64,000 bases of DNA. Origin: Kineosporia aurantiaca JCM 3230 (GTDB taxonomy: Bacteria; Actinomycetota; Actinomycetes; Actinomycetales; Kineosporiaceae). Below the pieces are notes generated by a model. It made no database searches. It saw nothing but the letters and a program-made list of their open reading frames with translations, and was not told the DNA's origin. Each line of letters starts with the position of its first letter. Positions within the stretch are counted from its first letter, which is position 1. Made by a program: the position numbers and the translations under genes. Location: the NCBI GenBank assembly GCA_000719025.1, contig JODP01000003.1, positions 124,001 to 188,000 on the forward strand, read 5' to 3'. Of this stretch, positions 1 through 7,929 are shown in pieces.

Positions 1-2
1 AC

Positions 3-1328
3 CTTCTGAACCGCGTGCGGGCCGCCCTGGGCCGCTACGTGATCCTTCCCAGCGATGCCGCCGCCGACGCGTTCGTGTTGTGGGTCGCTGCCACCCACGG
101 CCTCAAGTTCTGGACCCACGCAACCCGCCTGGTCATCCGGGCACCCGAAAAGCGCTGCGGGAAGTCGCGTCTGCTCGACATCGCCGAAGCGCTCTCCTGG
201 AAACCGCTGGTCACGGTGAACGCGTCTCCCTCCGCGATCTACCGGTCCATCGGGGACGTGGACGAGGAAGCGCCCACGATCCTGATCGACGAGGCAGACA
301 CGATCTTCGGGCCGTACGCCCAGGGCGCGAACGAGGATCTGCGAGGCCTTCTGAATGCCGGATACGGGCGGGGCCGGTCGGCGCTGCGGTACGACGCAGC
401 GGCGCACCAGGTCGAGGAGATTCCCACGTTCGCCATGGCGGGCATGGCTGGGATCGGGACCATGCCCGACACGATCGAGGACCGGGGCGTGGTCGTCCGG
501 ATGCGCCGCCGGGCGCCCGGGGAGAAGGTCTCGCCCTACCGGGCCAAGCGGGACGGGCCGCCCCTGCGGCGCCTGGCGGTAGAGCTGAATCGGTGGGTCC
601 GGTCGCACCCGGAGTTGGAGCATGCCGAGCCTGTAATGCCGGTCGAGGACCGGGCCGCCGACACCTGGGAATCCCTGATCGCTATTGCGGATCTGGCCGG
701 GGGTGACTGGCCCGACCGAGCTCGGGCCGCGTGCCTGGCGCTGAATGCCGAGAAGGAGGCCAACACCGATCAGCCGATTCAGGTCCGGCTCCTGATCGAT
801 ATCCGGGCCGCGTTCCAGGCCGATGACGCGCTGGCAACGGCCACCGTGATCATGCGCCTGGCCGACGATGAAGACGGACCCTGGGCCGCCTACGGCAACC
901 GGGGCGACTGCATCACCCCGATGCAGCTCGGGAAACTGCTGCGCGAGTACGACATCCGGCCCAAGACCATCCGGTTCGCCAACGGAGTCCAGGCCAAGGG
1001 CTACGCCCGAGAGATGTTCACCGACGCCTGGTCGCGGTACTGCTCCGAAACCCCGGCCGATCCCGAACCCACGATCGAGGCCGCCACCCTGTGGCCGCCG
1101 ACCTGGCCGGAACGCGCTCGGGCCGAGCTGCACGGATCGTTGGGACGGCTGGAGCCGTCCCATGGGACGGCTCGGGACAACGGCGCACCCCCCCTGACCA
1201 GCGATGGGACGACTGGGACGGCTGGGACGGCTCACAGCGAAACGCCTACCCCTCTGCCCGTCTGCATCCGATGCCGGCAACTCCTCACCTGGGACGACGG
1301 ATCCCACACGCACCCGAACTGCGCCTGA
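3..1328 (+). CDS. DUF3631 replication/ATPase-like protein, 5' end outside window
   Basis: The reading frame is open to the left window edge, so the true start lies outside; the residues before the first in-window GTG (position 15) already look like family sequence. An ATPase-like core shows a Walker A-like APEKRCGKS at about residues 44-52 of the visible part and a Walker B-like ILIDEADTIF further on. This matches DUF3631 proteins of actinobacterial plasmids and integrative elements, usually joined to or near primase/helicase functions. The C-terminus ends in a small CxxC...C cluster (CIRCRQLL, then HPNC) that may bind zinc, after a low-complexity Gly/Thr/Ala stretch encoded by repeated tgggacggc-like units near 1140-1240. 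Upstream of excisionase and integrase genes, it probably serves replication or maintenance of the element. Role inferred from family and context. Confidence 0.75.
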   Translation, partial: LLNRVRAALGRYVILPSDAAADAFVLWVAATHGLKFWTHATRLVIRAPEKRCGKSRLLDIAEALSWKPLVTVNASPSAIYRSIGDVDEEAPTILIDEADTIFGPYAQGANEDLRGLLNAGYGRGRSALRYDAAAHQVEEIPTFAMAGMAGIGTMPDTIEDRGVVVRMRRRAPGEKVSPYRAKRDGPPLRRLAVELNRWVRSHPELEHAEPVMPVEDRAADTWESLIAIADLAGGDWPDRARAACLALNAEKEANTDQPIQVRLLIDIRAAFQADDALATATVIMRLADDEDGPWAAYGNRGDCITPMQLGKLLREYDIRPKTIRFANGVQAKGYAREMFTDAWSRYCSETPADPEPTIEAATLWPPTWPERARAELHGSLGRLEPSHGTARDNGAPPLTSDGTTGTAGTAHSETPTPLPVCIRCRQLLTWDDGSHTHPNCA

Positions 1329-1351
1329 TCCCCTGATCGATCGGAGCCCCG

Positions 1352-1567
1352 ATGACGCGTTCTCTGAACAGCTCGGCCACCTGCGATCTGCTGACGCTCG
1401 CTGAGGTGTTGACCGAGCTCGGAGTACCGAAATCCACGTTCTTTCGCTGGAAGGCGACGGGTAAGGCACCGCGAACCATCAAGTACCCCAATGGAAGTCT
1501 CCGTGTCCGGCGCCGTGATTTGAACGCCTGGCTTGAGACCTGCGAGGAACCGGAGGTGGCCGCGTGA
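1352..1567 (+). CDS. Small helix-turn-helix protein, excisionase/AlpA-like
   Basis: A 71-residue protein with one MerR/AlpA-like winged HTH: LTLAEVLTELGVPKSTFFRW is followed by a basic wing and RVRRRDLNAWL. Length and architecture are typical of recombination directionality factors (Xis) that sit directly before an integrase in actinomycete integrative elements. Its TGA overlaps the GTG of the integrase as GTGA, so the two are probably translationally coupled. Likely role: binding the attachment-site arms and steering excision, possibly also regulating int. Family recognition is good; the specific role is inferred from position. Confidence 0.8.
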   Translation: MTRSLNSSATCDLLTLAEVLTELGVPKSTFFRWKATGKAPRTIKYPNGSLRVRRRDLNAWLETCEEPEVAA

Positions 1568-2964
1568 ATCTCAGCTACGAGGTACGGGTACAGGGGATCC
1601 GAACGCAGAAGGGCGTTCAACGGGACACGCACACCGCGCGTTGGGTCGTGGGCGGTAAGCGGTTCGGGAAGTCATTCCGTACCAAAGCTCTTGCGGAGAG
1701 TTTTCGGTCCGAACTGCTCATTGCTGAGCGGCGGGGCGTCGCTTTCGATATGGAATCCGGCTTGCCCGAGCCGATGGCACGGAAGCTATCGGCTCAGTCT
1801 TGGCTGACGCTGGCCATGGACTTCGCCGACTCCAAATGGCCTCACTCGGCCGCGAAACACCGCGCAAGCATTGCCGATGCCCTTGCCACCCTTACGCCCG
1901 CGCTGCTGACATCGGAGCGCGGGCGACCCGCCCCGGATGAGTTGCGGGCCGCGCTATATGGCTGGGCCTTCAACAAGGGACGCCGCGATACGGAGGAGAT
2001 GCCGGCCGATGTTGCCCGCATCATCAAGTGGGCAACCGAGAACACCGCCGACGTCACCGCACTCTCTGACAGCGGGTTGGTTCGGAAAGCTCTTGATCGG
2101 GCTGCACTTCGGTTGGACGGTAGCGGCGCAGTAGCTGCGAACACGATCAATCGTCGTCGCGGAATATTCTACGGCGCCTTGAAATACGCCGTGGAGATGA
2201 ACCTGATCCCGTCGCACCCGTTCGAGCGGGTTTCGTGGAAAGCCCCTAAGACGGACGGCTCGATCGACCGGCGAACGGTCGTGAACGTGGTGACGGCAGG
2301 CAAGCTGATCGAGGCGTCCGGAGAGTTGGCTCCGCATCTCAAGGCGTTCTACGGAGCCATGTACTACTCGGCGCTTCGCCCGGAGGAAACACTACACCTC
2401 ACACCGGCGAACTACAGCCGCCCTGTTGATGAAACCGGCTGGGGATGGCTGAATCTCACCGGGGCAACGGTCGGCATGAATGCCGCCTGGAATGACGGTA
2501 CGGACTACTACGAGGATCGAGCGCTCAAGCACCGGGCCAAACAGACCAGCCGCCGCGTTCCCGTACCGCCCGCCTTGGCGCTGCTCCTAGACGAGCACAT
2601 CGACCGGTACCAAGTGCCGGCCACCGGTCGCCTGTTCGTCACCCGGACCGGGACCAACCCCGGCCGACCGGTTTCCACCAGCACCTACACCCGGATCTGG
2701 CGCCGCACGCGCGAGAAGGTGCTTACACCGGCCCAGGTGGACTCACCGCTCGCCAAGGTGCCTTACCAGCTCCGGCACGCCTGCGTGAGCCTCTGGCTCA
2801 ACGCCGGAGTCCCACCGACGCAGGTAGCCGAGTGGGCCGGGCACAGCCTGCACGTGCTGCTGAAGGTCTACGCAAAGTGCATCGACGGCGAGGAGGAAAA
2901 GGCCAGAATTCGCATAAGCGAGTTTCTAAAGGGAAACGGGAACTCGGAAGACAACATCCGCTAA
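1564..2964 (+). CDS. int: Tyrosine site-specific integrase
   Basis: A 466-residue phage-type tyrosine recombinase. The C-terminal catalytic domain has Arg272 in SALRPEE, Arg404 in YQLRHACVS, His427 in WAGHS and the nucleophile Tyr436 in KVYAKC. The usual His of the HxxR box is Tyr401, a common variant in actinobacterial integrases. The N-terminal half should contain the arm-binding and core-binding domains. The GTG start overlaps the excisionase stop, and a strong hairpin follows (3036-3079). The gene reads toward tRNA-Ser(TGA) about 1.35 kb away, consistent with integration at the 3' end of that tRNA. The target site is an inference, since the other att copy lies outside the window. Confidence 0.93.
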   Translation: MNLSYEVRVQGIRTQKGVQRDTHTARWVVGGKRFGKSFRTKALAESFRSELLIAERRGVAFDMESGLPEPMARKLSAQSWLTLAMDFADSKWPHSAAKHRASIADALATLTPALLTSERGRPAPDELRAALYGWAFNKGRRDTEEMPADVARIIKWATENTADVTALSDSGLVRKALDRAALRLDGSGAVAANTINRRRGIFYGALKYAVEMNLIPSHPFERVSWKAPKTDGSIDRRTVVNVVTAGKLIEASGELAPHLKAFYGAMYYSALRPEETLHLTPANYSRPVDETGWGWLNLTGATVGMNAAWNDGTDYYEDRALKHRAKQTSRRVPVPPALALLLDEHIDRYQVPATGRLFVTRTGTNPGRPVSTSTYTRIWRRTREKVLTPAQVDSPLAKVPYQLRHACVSLWLNAGVPPTQVAEWAGHSLHVLLKVYAKCIDGEEEKARIRISEFLKGNGNSEDNIR

Positions 2965-3035
2965 ACTGCGAAACTCAGATACTCGGTTCGCCTTGGGCGC
3001 TTGTCTGATCCTTTGTAGGGGCAAGCGATTAGGCA

Positions 3036-3079
3036 ACAACTGGCCCCTACCCAAATTTAACGGGTAGGGGCCCAGTTGT
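3036..3079. terminator. Hairpin terminator between convergent int and cargo genes
   Basis: Arms 3036-3052 and 3062-3079 pair over 17 bp with one bulged G; the loop is AT-rich (aaatttaac). It sits between the end of the integrase gene and the end of the opposite-strand gene at 3082, so it can stop transcription from both sides. Confidence 0.8.
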
Positions 3080-3081
3080 CC

Positions 3082-3405
3082 TCAGAAATTACTCGGACTC
3101 AGATGACAATACTGAGCGTCTGGGTCACCAGTCAAAATTGATTTCTCATCGACGCCCGGCAGTATAGCCTCCCGGCCACTTGGGCCTGAATTTAGGATTT
3201 TTTCATACCCTGAATATATTTCGTAGCAGGACTTACTCGGAGGAGTATGCCCATTAAATGTCGTGATGACGCTAACCACATTGCCCACGAGAGAGCCGAA
3301 AAGAACGGTCCCAGCAATCAGCAGGGCTGTACGATTGCTATCCCGCGTATTGGCACGACTAATCTCTCCCTCGCTACCACCACCAGACTTCGCCCTAGCC
3401 ATCAT
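3082..3405 (-). CDS. Hypothetical single-pass membrane protein (element cargo)
   Basis: A 107-residue protein of unknown function. A polar, basic N-terminus is followed by one hydrophobic segment (about residues 28-48, LLIAGTVLFGSLVGNVVSVI) and a polar C-terminal part with two cysteines, presumably outside the membrane. Its ATG overlaps the stop of the upstream membrane-protein gene (ATGA at 3402-3405), so the two form one translationally coupled unit. Base composition is clearly more AT-rich than the surrounding chromosome, as expected for acquired cargo. I recognise no family. Confidence 0.6.
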   Translation of the reverse strand: MMARAKSGGGSEGEISRANTRDSNRTALLIAGTVLFGSLVGNVVSVITTFNGHTPPSKSCYEIYSGYEKILNSGPSGREAILPGVDEKSILTGDPDAQYCHLSPSNF

Positions 3406-3938
3406 GATGCCTGGGAGGGCGTCGGAGGCGGATCCAGAGGCTGTTCACCTACTGGCAACGTGATTGGCCCGGATGTAGGCGCAGCGGCCGAACGTAGAAC
3501 ATGATCTAACTCTTCCGCAACCCGCCGCGCCCCAATCCGATACATTTCGACACGATAGCTTTCGGCTTCTAGGACTAAATATTGATACGGGTAGCCCCCC
3601 GCTATCTGATCCCGAAGGCGCTTCGCCATGGCAAGCGCTTCAGCGATACAGGTCTGTCTACGAATTGCCAACAAAAAGCCAAAGCCTAGGGACCAAATAC
3701 TGGCAGCAACTAGGAAAACGAAGGGCATTCCCTGCACGGAAATGAAGTCGCTAGGATACGCCTTTAGCATGATTACGAGCCCGAACACACCTGAAAATAT
3801 CCCAATAAATGCAGCAGCGAACATGGTGCGCACTAGGATTAGGGGTGCAGGAATCATATGAGTTGGCTGGTGCGGCGCCTTGCCTATAACCACTGTCGAG
3901 TTTTCTTCAGCATGGATACTGATGTATGGCTCGTCCAT
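3402..3938 (-). CDS. Hypothetical two-helix membrane protein (element cargo)
   Basis: A 178-residue protein of unknown function with a very strong ribosome binding site (aggaggaggga) about 8 bases before its ATG. Two hydrophobic segments lie at about residues 36-58 (LVRTMFAAAFIGIFSGVF) and 70-92 (MPFVFLVAASIWSLGFGFL), followed by a roughly 80-residue cytoplasm-like helical region and a Pro-rich end. It heads the two-gene unit with the gene at 3082-3405. Low GC and rare codons for this genome support recent acquisition. A surface-exclusion or defence role is conceivable, but nothing in the sequence shows it. Confidence 0.65.
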   Translation of the reverse strand: MDEPYISIHAEENSTVVIGKAPHQPTHMIPAPLILVRTMFAAAFIGIFSGVFGLVIMLKAYPSDFISVQGMPFVFLVAASIWSLGFGFLLAIRRQTCIAEALAMAKRLRDQIAGGYPYQYLVLEAESYRVEMYRIGARRVAEELDHVLRSAAAPTSGPITLPVGEQPLDPPPTPSQAS

Positions 3939-4256
3939 AATCTCCCTCCTCCTTTATGCTCCTTTTACCGGGGATTTGTCTCTCCGGAAGACCTTACCCG
4001 AAAATGGTACGAACAATAAGGAATCGGGCAAGGTTTGCTCATCGTCCCTCCTGGCTCGCACTTCGATAGTTCACGTCTCCGGTGGCAAGGTCGGACGGGG
4101 CGCAGCGATGGCGGCGCAGCGGCCCAGACTGGGCGCGACAGAGCCGAATCGGCTGTTCAGCCTGGCAAGGGTCTGGGATCTTGCCCCGCCCTTGCCCCAA
4201 CCAGTGAGATCCAGCGGTCCGGACTGAGACCGAGCGAGACTCCGAATCGGATACGA
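3939..4256. other. Non-coding junction between element cargo and tRNA-Ser
   Basis: No convincing gene is visible. The left part holds the ribosome binding site and presumably the promoter of the leftward membrane-protein pair and is AT-richer; the right part returns to high GC toward the tRNA. Confidence 0.5.
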
Positions 4257-4300
4257 AGAACGGCCCCTGACCCGAATAATCCCAGGTCAGGGGCCGTTCT
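4257..4300 (-). terminator. Hairpin terminator downstream of tRNA-Ser
   Basis: A perfect 16-bp inverted repeat (4257-4272 and 4285-4300) with a 12-base loop lies 14 bases beyond the 3' end of the leftward tRNA-Ser gene. It is placed to end the tRNA transcript, or to insulate the element from it. Confidence 0.85.
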
Positions 4301-4314
4301 CACTGCTCACACTG

Positions 4315-4360
4315 CGGAGGGCGAGGGATTCGAACCCCCGGAGGCTTTGACACCTCAGTG
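4315..4360. other. Candidate integration (att) site in the 3' half of tRNA-Ser
   Basis: The tRNA 3' end points toward the integrase side, the usual geometry when an element integrates into a tRNA gene and restores its 3' part. The second copy of the core would be left of the window, so the exact crossover core cannot be set. Inference from gene order. Confidence 0.4.
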
Positions 4361-4401
4361 GTTTTCAAGACCACCGCCATCGGCCACTCGGCCAGCCCTC
4401 C
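4315..4401 (-). tRNA. tRNA-Ser (anticodon TGA)
   Basis: An 87-base class II tRNA on the minus strand. The acceptor stem GGAGGGC pairs with GCCCTCC, with discriminator G; there is a D-arm, an anticodon loop CT-TGA-AA (anticodon at 4365-4367), a long variable arm typical of tRNA-Ser, and a T-arm with GGTTCGAATCC. CCA is not encoded. It reads UCA (UCN) serine codons. Confidence 0.97.
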
Positions 4402-4464
4402 TCACGCCCACCCGGAGCTCTGGACGCGAGGACCAGTCTGACACAACGCCCCCCGACAAAAACC

Positions 4465-6858
4465 TCAACTCACCGCCCGGGCGACCGCGCCTCTCATCAG
4501 CTCGGCGATCGCCGGGGCCTCCATCGGGCGGCTGAAGTACCAGCCCTGGGCGGCCGGGCAGCCGGCCTCGTCCAGGGCCTCGACGTCCTCGAGCTCCTCG
4601 ACGCCCTCAGCGATCACGGTCATGCCCAGGGAGTGGGCCAGCCAGAGTACGGCGGCGATGATCGCGGCCTTGTCCGGGTCCTGCGAAAGGCCGACGACGA
4701 AGCTGCGGTCCAGCTTCACGATGTCCGCGGGCACGTTCTGCAGCCAGGTCAGCGAGGAGTAGCCGGTGCCGAAGTCGTCCAGGGCGAGGCGGACGCCGAG
4801 GGCCTTGATCGCCAGGAGCCGGTCGCGCAGGTCCATGCCGCGTTCCAGCATCGAGGTCTCGGTGATCTCGAGGACCAGGCGGGAGGGGTCCTCGAGGCCG
4901 GAACGGGTCAGCTCCTCGGTCAGCATCGGCACGAAGCCGGGCTCGGCCAGTTGTTTCGGGCTGACGTTGACCGAGACGTAGACCTGGGTGTTTCCCCAGG
5001 TGGTCAGCTGGGCCAAGGCCGTACGCAGGACGTGCTCGCCGAGCGGGATGATCAGGCCGGTCTCCTCGGCCAGCGGGATGAAGACGCCGGGCGGGACCAG
5101 GGCGCCGTCCGGGGCCCGCAGCCGGACCAGGGCCTCGGCGCCGATCACGGTCTTGCTCTCCAGCGACACGATCGGCTGGAACCAGACCGGCAGCTGCCGG
5201 GCGAGGTCGCCGTCCAGGGCCGCCCGCAGGTTCCGCTCGGCCAGCACCCGGGCCTGGTTGGCCTCGCGCATGCTGTCGTCGAACAGCTGGACCCGGGCCC
5301 GGCCGTTCTGCTTGGCCGCGTACATCGCCATGTCCGCGCTCTGCAGCGTGGCCTCGGCCCCGGAGGAGGCCGAGGCGCCGGACGAAGAGCCGGCCGGGCC
5401 GTCGTGGGCCAGGCTCAGCCCGACGCTGGCGGTGACGGTGAGCTTCCGGCCGCCGGGAATCACGAACGGCTCCTCGAAGCAGCCGGCCACGGTCAGGGCC
5501 AGGTTCTCCACGGCGCGGGTCTGCCCGACCACGGCGACCGCGAACTCGTCACCGCCGAGCCGGGCCAGGACGGCCCCCTCGGGAACGACGGCGCGCAGCC
5601 GGGATCCGATGCTGCGCAGCACCTCGTCGCCCGCGCTGTGCCCGTAGCTGTCGTTGACGTGCTTGAACTTGTCCACGTCGATGTAGATCACCGAGACCTG
5701 GCCCAGGTACTCGGAGACCAGCAGGTTCAGGTCGGACTCGAAGGCGCGGCGGCCGAGCAGCCCGGTCAGCGCGTCCTCCCGGGCCTGCTTGCGCAGCGCC
5801 TCCTGGTGCTGGTGCTTCTCGGTGACGTCGAGGTAGTGCGAGACGATCACCTGGAGCTTGCCGGCGTTGTCGCGCAGCGCGCTGGCGTGCAGTTCGACCT
5901 GCATCAGCCGGCCCTCGGAGTTGCGGTAGGTGCGTTCTTCCCGGAGCACGTCGGCCTCGCCGGTCATGATCTGCCGGTGCACCCGCATCTCCCGGTCCCC
6001 GACCGGCTGGATCGGCAGGTCGTCGAGGTGCGAGCGCGGGGGCAGCGGCCCGGGCATCCCCGACCAGGAGACGAAGGCCGGGTTCACCCGGAGCACGGTG
6101 CCGTCGGCCGCGAACATCGTCATCGCGATCGGGGCTTCCTCGAACGCGGCGGTGAACTGGGCCTCGGCCTGGCTCAGGTCCTCCAGGGCCCGGCGTTCCT
6201 CGGCCTCGGTTAGGCGCCAGGCGACGACCTGGGTGGAGGCCGCGAGCAGCACCGCCACGCCGTGGATCATCGCCCAGAACCAGGGGTTGGCCACCGCGGA
6301 GTTGTGCTGATAAGTCATGTGCGGCATCCACGACCCCATCAGGGCGTGATGCGCGAAGGTGGCCAGCAGGAAGGTCAGGAACGGCACCCAGTCGCGGTAC
6401 AGGGCGAGCACGCCGACCGCGATGAAGAAGGTGAAGTGCGCTTCGGTCAGGCCGTCGAAGACCATCACCACGCCGGCGCAGACGGTGGTCAGGCCGATGG
6501 CCACCGCGGAGGACGCGATCCGGGGGACCTTCACCTCGACCGCCACCGCGACCATGGCCGCGATGATCAGGGTGCAGACCGCCCACTCGGCGTCGAGCCG
6601 GTGCCGGAGGGCCGCGACCGGTACCAGGCCCACTCCGCAGAGCACGGTGAGCCAGGTCAGTAGCCGATGCCGGTTCTGCCAGTCCTCGTGGCGCAGACCG
6701 GTGGCGTCGGGCAGGAAGGCCCGAAGATTACGGACGCTGCGGGCCAGGAGCCCGTTATGCGTCACGGGGGTGTTTGGCAACGTTTTCCTCCGCCTCTGCC
6801 CCACCGGCCCTGTCACGATTCTTTCGACCGGAAGGGCGCCTGGCTGAGAGGGATTCAC
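4465..6858 (-). CDS. Membrane PAS-GGDEF-EAL cyclic-di-GMP turnover protein
   Basis: A 797-residue protein. A hydrophobic multi-helix N-terminal region (about 65-215) is followed by a PAS domain (about 230-350), a GGDEF domain with intact RLGGDEF signature near residue 433, and an EAL domain with GAEALVRL near residue 573, NVSPKQ, LEITET, DDFGTGYSS and VIAEGVE. Both active sites look intact, so it could make and degrade c-di-GMP, with the membrane and PAS parts as sensors. A low-complexity Ser/Ala/Gly stretch interrupts the end of the GGDEF domain. The start used is GTG at 6858 with a weak ribosome site; a later start is possible. It stands alone rather than in an operon. Confidence 0.93.
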   Translation of the reverse strand: MNPSQPGALPVERIVTGPVGQRRRKTLPNTPVTHNGLLARSVRNLRAFLPDATGLRHEDWQNRHRLLTWLTVLCGVGLVPVAALRHRLDAEWAVCTLIIAAMVAVAVEVKVPRIASSAVAIGLTTVCAGVVMVFDGLTEAHFTFFIAVGVLALYRDWVPFLTFLLATFAHHALMGSWMPHMTYQHNSAVANPWFWAMIHGVAVLLAASTQVVAWRLTEAEERRALEDLSQAEAQFTAAFEEAPIAMTMFAADGTVLRVNPAFVSWSGMPGPLPPRSHLDDLPIQPVGDREMRVHRQIMTGEADVLREERTYRNSEGRLMQVELHASALRDNAGKLQVIVSHYLDVTEKHQHQEALRKQAREDALTGLLGRRAFESDLNLLVSEYLGQVSVIYIDVDKFKHVNDSYGHSAGDEVLRSIGSRLRAVVPEGAVLARLGGDEFAVAVVGQTRAVENLALTVAGCFEEPFVIPGGRKLTVTASVGLSLAHDGPAGSSSGASASSGAEATLQSADMAMYAAKQNGRARVQLFDDSMREANQARVLAERNLRAALDGDLARQLPVWFQPIVSLESKTVIGAEALVRLRAPDGALVPPGVFIPLAEETGLIIPLGEHVLRTALAQLTTWGNTQVYVSVNVSPKQLAEPGFVPMLTEELTRSGLEDPSRLVLEITETSMLERGMDLRDRLLAIKALGVRLALDDFGTGYSSLTWLQNVPADIVKLDRSFVVGLSQDPDKAAIIAAVLWLAHSLGMTVIAEGVEELEDVEALDEAGCPAAQGWYFSRPMEAPAIAELMRGAVARAVS

Positions 6859-6884
6859 TCGGTTGCCGTGGCTTTTCGGGCGGC

Positions 6885-7106
6885 TCAGTCGTCGTCTCGC
6901 CAGCGGAACCAGCGGGAGGATCTGGCCTCCGGCACCGGGATCCGGCCGAGGGCGGCCGAGGCCAGCACCTCGGAGCAGCGGGGGCAGAGCGGGGCCCCGT
7001 CGTCGTGGCGGGGAAGGGTGTCACGGGCACAGCCGACACAGCGGATGGGGCGAACCCCCTTCCCGGGCATGACCAGTGCAGCGTCGTTCGCGAACATCTG
7101 ACTCAT
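6885..7106 (-). CDS. Small zinc-ribbon protein
   Basis: A 73-residue protein from the ATG at 7106, preceded by a good ggag ribosome site; a longer in-frame version back to 7223 lacks such support. Two CxxC knuckles (Cys23/26 and Cys41/44) form a probable zinc ribbon; the rest is short and polar with a Trp/Arg/Asp-rich end. It lies 26 bases upstream of the start of the GGDEF-EAL gene on the same strand and may be co-transcribed with it. Function unknown. Confidence 0.6.
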   Translation of the reverse strand: MSQMFANDAALVMPGKGVRPIRCVGCARDTLPRHDDGAPLCPRCSEVLASAALGRIPVPEARSSRWFRWRDDD

Positions 7107-7207
7107 GAAGGCGTCTCCGTCACCCGTCCCCTGAGAACCCGCGAGCCGATGAGGGCGCGAGTCACGAACCAATGCGCTCAGTAATCGTATCGCTACAATA
7201 CGAGAAG

Positions 7208-7243
7208 CCGATACCTCACACACCGGAGTGTGCTCAGTATCGG
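7208..7243 (-). terminator. Nested hairpin downstream of cysE
   Basis: The outer 8-bp arms 7208-7215 and 7236-7243 (gccgatac/gtatcggc) enclose a second cacac/gtgtg stem. It lies about 75 bases after the cysE stop and before the zinc-ribbon gene; a terminator for the cys unit is the simplest reading. Confidence 0.55.
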
Positions 7244-7317
7244 CAGACCGCCCGAACGGCTTGACCCACTCGGTTGATCAGGGGGTGTGGGTGGGTCGTT
7301 CTGATGAGGGACGCCGG

Positions 7318-7884
7318 TCAGATCCAGATTGCGGGGTCTTCCGCCCAGTGATCCTGGATGTCGATGCCGGGCTGTTTGACGACGCCGGGCACGCCGACCA
7401 CCACCGCTCCGTCGGGGACGTCGCGCACCACCACGGCGTTGGCCCCGACCTGCGCGTTCTTCCCAATCGTGATGGGTCCGAGCACCCGGGCGCCGGCTCC
7501 CACCACCACCCCGTCGAGCAGGGTGGGGTGACGCTTGACCGGTTCCAGGCTGCGCCCGCCCAGGGTGACGTCCTGGTAGAGCATCACGTCGTCGCCGACC
7601 TCGGCGGTCTCCCCGATCACCACGCCGGTGCCGTGGTCGATGAAGAAGCGCCGCCCGATGGTGGCACCGGGGTGGATCTCCACCCCGGTGAACACCCTCG
7701 TCCACAGTGAGAGCAGGCGGGAGGAGACCCGCCAGCCCCGCAGCCACATCCGGTGCGCGATGCGGTGGCTCCAGATCGCCTGGAGGCCCGGGTAGCCCAG
7801 GATCAGCTCGGCACTGCTGTTCGCCGCCGGGTCCCGCAGCTTGGCCGCGGCCAGGTCCTCGCGCAGCACTGCCAGCCAGTTCAT
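7318..7884 (-). CDS. cysE: Serine O-acetyltransferase
   Basis: A 188-residue cytoplasmic enzyme transferring acetyl from acetyl-CoA to L-serine, the committed step of cysteine synthesis. The N-terminal helical part is short, as in the compact CysE class. The C-terminal left-handed beta-helix of hexapeptide repeats is obvious (GVEIHPGATIG, GVVIGETAEVGDDV, VVVGAGARVLG, IGKNAQVGANAVV) with the conserved DHGTGVVIGE segment. I chose the ATG at 7884 (MNWLAVLRED), which matches family N-termini and follows ggtgg; an in-frame GTG lies 15 bases earlier. It follows cysK by 45 bases on the same strand, so substrate maker and user are co-expressed. Confidence 0.93.
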   Translation of the reverse strand: MNWLAVLREDLAAAKLRDPAANSSAELILGYPGLQAIWSHRIAHRMWLRGWRVSSRLLSLWTRVFTGVEIHPGATIGRRFFIDHGTGVVIGETAEVGDDVMLYQDVTLGGRSLEPVKRHPTLLDGVVVGAGARVLGPITIGKNAQVGANAVVVRDVPDGAVVVGVPGVVKQPGIDIQDHWAEDPAIWI

Positions 7885-7929
7885 GGAGCCACCGTTCACG
7901 TCTTCTCGCCGGATGTCCGCCTGATCAGA

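Noticed and set aside
4315..4401. tRNA-Leu or other class II tRNA
   Set aside because: Anticodon TGA, discriminator G and the arm structure fit tRNA-Ser only.
4633..6213. Long plus-strand open frames opposite the GGDEF-EAL gene and similar ones elsewhere
   Set aside because: High-GC shadow frames: Gly/Arg/Gln/Asp/Pro/His-rich, no domains, and opposite well-supported genes.
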